From positions 1 to 17,013 of the forward strand of contig CAAHDV010000027.1 of the NCBI GenBank assembly GCA_900770535.1: a stretch of DNA of 17,013 nucleotides, read 5' to 3'. Made by a program: the position numbers and the translations under genes. Position 1 is the first letter of the stretch. The number at the start of each line of letters is the position of its first letter. Below the pieces are notes generated by a model. That model was not told where the DNA came from. It saw only the letters and a program-made list of their open reading frames with translations, and searched no databases. The DNA is from Lachnospiraceae bacterium. Its GTDB lineage: Bacteria; Bacillota; Clostridia; Lachnospirales; Lachnospiraceae. Below are positions 14,938-17,013 of the stretch, piece by piece.

Positions 14938-15141
14938 AAAAGAAACGGTATCTCCTCGGATGGCAGCATGATTGCTATTGACACCATTGCCGTTGAAAAC
15001 GAGGTCGCAGACAATATGTATCAGCGGTCAGAACTGGAATATCCTATCTACAATGACCCGATTGCATACGCCGATTTGGTGCTCAACGGCAATCCCGAAG
15101 CCTACCTAAAAGCAGTAACAGAATACGAACCGCTTGATTGA
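14938..15141 (+). pseudogene. Orphan C-terminal fragment, probable mobile-element gene remnant
   Basis: An open frame with no start codon and no ribosome site begins after a TAA at 14935-14937 and runs to TGA at 15139-15141. It reads SSDGSMIAIDTIAVENEVAD, then YPIYNDPIAYADLVLNGNPEAYLKAVTEYEPLD. The ATG at 14968 would give 57 residues. The clean protein-like composition and the terminator right behind it suggest the tail of a larger gene, truncated at the left border of the inserted DNA. I cannot name the family; accessory proteins of gut Tn1549-like elements are the most likely source (inference). Confidence 0.5.
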
Positions 15142-15146
15142 TTTTC

Positions 15147-15178
15147 ACACGCTCCAAGGCCAACTTGGGGCGTGTTTT
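15147..15178 (+). terminator. Terminator after the gene fragment
   Basis: The arms ACACGCTCCAAG (15147-15158) and CTTGGGGCGTGT (15164-15175) form a 12-bp stem with one G-T wobble and a 5-base loop, followed by TTT. It begins 5 bases after the TGA of the fragment, which supports the fragment being the end of a real gene. Confidence 0.75.
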
Positions 15179-15222
15179 CAAAAAATGTTACACTTTAATG
15201 CGATGAATTTCAATGTATAATC

Positions 15223-15250
15223 TTGAGAAATGACAAAAATTATGTACAAT
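15223..15250 (+). promoter_or_regulatory. Orphan promoter-like sequence
   Basis: TTGAGA (15223-15228) and TACAAT (15245-15250) have a 16-base spacer. No reading frame starts soon after, and the arsR-type gene has its own better promoter at 15365-15393. It may be a leftover from the rearrangement that joined the fragment to the chromate module. The rest of 15179-15350 is AT-rich and shows nothing else I can support. Confidence 0.3.
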
Positions 15251-15350
15251 AAGTGTGGACACACAATAGATATGCCGAAAGCAATTGAAAGTTGACCCCT
15301 TTACGATAAGGATTGCTTGATATTATATATTGGAATATCGTTTCTCCTTG

Positions 15351-15415
15351 CTTTTATTTAAGCATTGACTTAAGAAAACGGGTTTGCTATAGTTAAGCAA
15401 ACGCTTAAATAAAAG
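15351..15415. promoter_or_regulatory. Operator region of the ArsR-type gene: 13-bp inverted repeat flanking the promoter
   Basis: CTTTTATTTAAGC (15351-15363) is the exact reverse complement of GCTTAAATAAAAG (15403-15415). Within it are two shorter palindromic sites: TTTAAG-n6-CTTAAG (15357-15374), covering the -35 box, and TTAAGC-AAAC-GCTTAA (15393-15408), beginning at the last base of the -10 box. This is the kind of AT-rich dyad bound by ArsR/SmtB repressors, so autoregulation is likely. Confidence 0.75.
15365..15393 (+). promoter_or_regulatory. Promoter of the arsR-chrA1-chrA2 operon
   Basis: TTGACT (15365-15370) and TATAGT (15388-15393) have a 17-base spacer. Both boxes lie inside the operator dyads, so repressor binding would occlude the polymerase. 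Confidence 0.85.
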
Positions 15416-15425
15416 AGGTAATACC

Positions 15426-15752
15426 ATGGAAGCTGAAAAAATATTAAAGGCATTAGGAGAACCAATGCGCTTCAAAATTTTTAAGTGCTTACTTAAACGC
15501 AAGCACTGTGTACGTTCTCTTTCTAAGAAACTTGGCATATCAGAATCCGCTATTTCACAACATCTTAAAGTAATGCGTGAAGCAGATATGATTTATGGAG
15601 AGAAATATGGTTATCACACACACTATCTTCCAAGGCAGGATACTCTTGACTTCCTCGCAAACCTATTTGATGATATGCGAAAGCAATCACTTCTCTTAGA
15701 TCGAGACATGTCTGTATGTCAATGTGAATATCGGAAGGAGGATGCCGAGTGA
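15426..15752 (+). CDS. ArsR/SmtB-family regulator of the ChrA module
   Basis: This is a 108-residue winged-helix repressor. The core is MEAEKILKALGEPMRFKIFKCL, a recognition helix LGISESAISQHLKVMREA, and a wing YGEKYGYHTHYL. The usual CVC metal site of ArsR is changed to H27-C28-V29 (KHCVRSL). The C-terminus ends with a Cys98-x-Cys100 pair, giving a different possible thiol or metal sensor. Characterised chromate regulators such as ChrB are unrelated, so the inducer here is open: chromate, a metal, or thiol oxidation. The ATG at 15426 has GAGG six to seven bases upstream. Its TGA overlaps the GTG start of the first ChrA gene, so all three genes form one coupled operon under the dyad at 15351-15415. 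GC is near 35%, below that of the genes on its left. Confidence 0.88.
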   Translation: MEAEKILKALGEPMRFKIFKCLLKRKHCVRSLSKKLGISESAISQHLKVMREADMIYGEKYGYHTHYLPRQDTLDFLANLFDDMRKQSLLLDRDMSVCQCEYRKEDAE

Positions 15753-16327
15753 TAATTTTAGCAGAACTCTTTTTGACTTTCGCCAAAATCGGTTTCTTTA
15801 CTTTTGGCGGCGGCTATGCAATGATTCCCATGATAGAAAACAGTTTCGTAGAAAATAAAAAATGGATAACCCACGATGAAATGATGAATGTTACAGTAAT
15901 TGCGGAGTCCACTCCGGGACCAATCGCAATCAACTGTGCTACCTTTGTAGGCTATAAGAAGGCAGGATTTCTTGGAGCAGTGATTGCAACCCTCGGTATC
16001 GTTGTTCCATCGTTTGCCGTTATATATTTGATTTCGATATGTCTGGATAGCTTTCTGGAAATCACATTTATTGCAAACGCATTTAAGGGCATTAAAATTG
16101 CGGTGGGTATTTTGATACTGGATGCGGGCATTACGATGGTTAAGAAGATGCACAAGAAGGTTTTACCAGGAGTAATTATGGTGTGTTCCTTTATCGCCAT
16201 GTTCGCCATCAATATTTTTACATGGAACTTTTCGTCCATCTCTTTGATGCTGATTGCTACAGTGATAAGTCTTGCGATTTTCATAGTAAAAGGCGCACCG
16301 GAGCAGAAAGGCAGTGCTAAAAAATGA
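15749..16327 (+). CDS. chrA1: Short-chain ChrA-type chromate transporter subunit 1
   Basis: This 192-residue membrane protein corresponds to one half of a full-length ChrA. FTFGGGYAMIP (18-28) and the ESTPGPIAINCATFVGY block (53-69) are the family signatures, followed by four to five hydrophobic segments. Short ChrA proteins are usually encoded as pairs and work together, in antiparallel topology, to expel chromate (family knowledge). The GTG start at 15749 is supported by GGAGG seven bases upstream and by the 4-base overlap with the preceding TGA. An ATG eight bases earlier is in another frame. No chromate reductase or sulfate gene is nearby, so the anion is inferred only from the family. 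Confidence 0.9.
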   Translation: MIILAELFLTFAKIGFFTFGGGYAMIPMIENSFVENKKWITHDEMMNVTVIAESTPGPIAINCATFVGYKKAGFLGAVIATLGIVVPSFAVIYLISICLDSFLEITFIANAFKGIKIAVGILILDAGITMVKKMHKKVLPGVIMVCSFIAMFAINIFTWNFSSISLMLIATVISLAIFIVKGAPEQKGSAKK

Positions 16328-16887
16328 TTTATCTTGATTTGTTCTTAGGATTCCTGCGAGTTGGCTTGTTCGCCTTTGGCGGTGCATATGGTGCAATTCC
16401 TTTGATTCGTGATGTGGTACTGTCTTATGGTTGGCTCTCGGATGAAGCATTGACCTATATGATTGCTGTCAGCGAAAGTACGCCGGGCCCTATTATGGTC
16501 AATTTGGCGACCTATGTAGGAAGCAGTCAAGCAGGATTCTTGGGTGCTGTGATTGCAACGCTGGCAGTTGTTCTTCCATCCTTTATCATTATCCTTCTCG
16601 TAATGATAGCGTTGAAAAATCTACTGAAGAACAAGTATATGCAGGCTATTCTTCGTGGATTGAAGCCGTGTATTATTGGAATCATTCTTGCGACAGGCGT
16701 ATTTATGATGCTGAATAATGCTATAGGTGTTGCAGAAAACTTCGCATATGATGTGAGATCTATTGTTCTGACAATTATTCTTGCGGCTGTAATGTTTGCA
16801 TTGCCCTTCCTGTTAAAAAAGAAGGTTTCACCAATTATACTGATTGTTATATCAGCAGTATGTGGCATTGTGATTTATGGAATATAA
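16324..16887 (+). CDS. chrA2: Short-chain ChrA-type chromate transporter subunit 2
   Basis: This 187-residue paralogue of the preceding protein has FAFGGAYGAIP (16-26) and SESTPGPIMVNLATYVGS (50-67), then a positively charged turn KNLLKNKY and further hydrophobic helices. Its ATG overlaps the TGA of chrA1 (ATGA), so the pair is translationally coupled and presumably made in equal amounts as a heterodimer. The two sequences differ clearly outside the signatures, which argues against a recent duplication. There is no terminator in the 35 bases before the mobC-like start, so read-through into mobilization genes is possible. Confidence 0.9.
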   Translation: MIYLDLFLGFLRVGLFAFGGAYGAIPLIRDVVLSYGWLSDEALTYMIAVSESTPGPIMVNLATYVGSSQAGFLGAVIATLAVVLPSFIIILLVMIALKNLLKNKYMQAILRGLKPCIIGIILATGVFMMLNNAIGVAENFAYDVRSIVLTIILAAVMFALPFLLKKKVSPIILIVISAVCGIVIYGI

Positions 16888-16922
16888 CATAAACTTTAAG
16901 TTGGAAGTGGAAAAGAGAACAT

Positions 16923-17013
16923 ATGCCAGATAACAGAAACAGGCTTCGTCCGAAGCAGATAAAGTTCTTTGTAAACGACAAAGAATACGACTTGATAAGA
17001 AAGAAAATGGCAC
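16923..17013 (+). CDS. MobC-like plasmid mobilization relaxosome protein (partial, cut by window end)
   Basis: The 30 visible residues start MPDNRNRLRPKQIKFFVNDK and continue EYDLIRKKMA. A basic N-terminus followed by a ribbon-helix-helix opening of the form V-x-[FV]-x-V-[SN]-D-x-E-Y-x-x-I is typical of MobC-type relaxosome accessory proteins of Tn1549-like elements in gut Clostridia. These help the relaxase at the transfer origin. The assignment rests on a short stretch. If correct, a relaxase gene should follow to the right. Confidence 0.6.
   Translation, partial: MPDNRNRLRPKQIKFFVNDKEYDLIRKKMA

Noticed and set aside
1..17013. CRISPR arrays, tRNA or rRNA genes, complete insertion sequences
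   Set aside because: I saw no regularly spaced direct repeats, no tRNA cloverleaf or rRNA signature, and no transposase reading frame in the window.

Overview
The window looks like a chromosomal segment of a gut-type Bacillota, most likely a Lachnospiraceae/Clostridia member. This rests on strong AGGAGG-type ribosome sites, consensus sigma-A promoters with 17-base spacers, a PTS-based maltose locus under a LacI-family regulator, a yybP-ykoY type leader, and a type I AroD. GC content is roughly 50-60% up to about position 14,900. It then falls to about 33-40% in the lines I counted, where the gene content changes to integrative-element cargo.

Layout. Positions 1-230 hold palindromic DNA and a strong leftward promoter for something outside the window. 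A CaCA-family antiporter (234-1169, minus) follows behind a structured leader that matches the manganese-sensing yybP-ykoY riboswitch class. Next is an SseB-domain protein (1466-2323, minus) with its own promoter. Positions 2496-7254 (minus) are a three-gene maltose operon: PTS EIIABC, then an endonuclease/exonuclease/phosphatase-fold protein that I read as a maltose-6'-phosphate phosphatase (MapP-like), then 4-alpha-glucanotransferase MalQ. A divergent LacI-family regulator (7599-8627) shares the control region, in which two palindromic operators can be seen. A fucose-4-O-acetylase-like membrane acyltransferase follows it. An unrecognised coiled-coil protein (9805-10917, minus) and aroD (11170-11946, plus) are divergent. 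Then come a U32 peptidase-family protein and a larger partner gene that overlap (12016-14408, minus), and a small VOC protein (14570-14911, plus).

From about 14,935 the sequence looks acquired. It holds a 57-residue orphan C-terminal fragment, a terminator, an ArsR-type regulator with a symmetric operator region, two translationally coupled short ChrA proteins (chrA1/chrA2), and at the right edge the start of a MobC-like relaxosome gene. This is most simply a mobilizable or conjugative element with a chromate-type efflux module.

How the genes work together. Maltose would enter as maltose 6'-phosphate through EIIABC. The EEP-fold phosphatase would strip the phosphate in the cytoplasm, and MalQ would turn maltose into glucose and longer maltodextrins. 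The LacI-family repressor would bind an operator directly downstream of the malT -10 box. The right-hand module would be an ArsR-controlled heteromeric ChrA pump.
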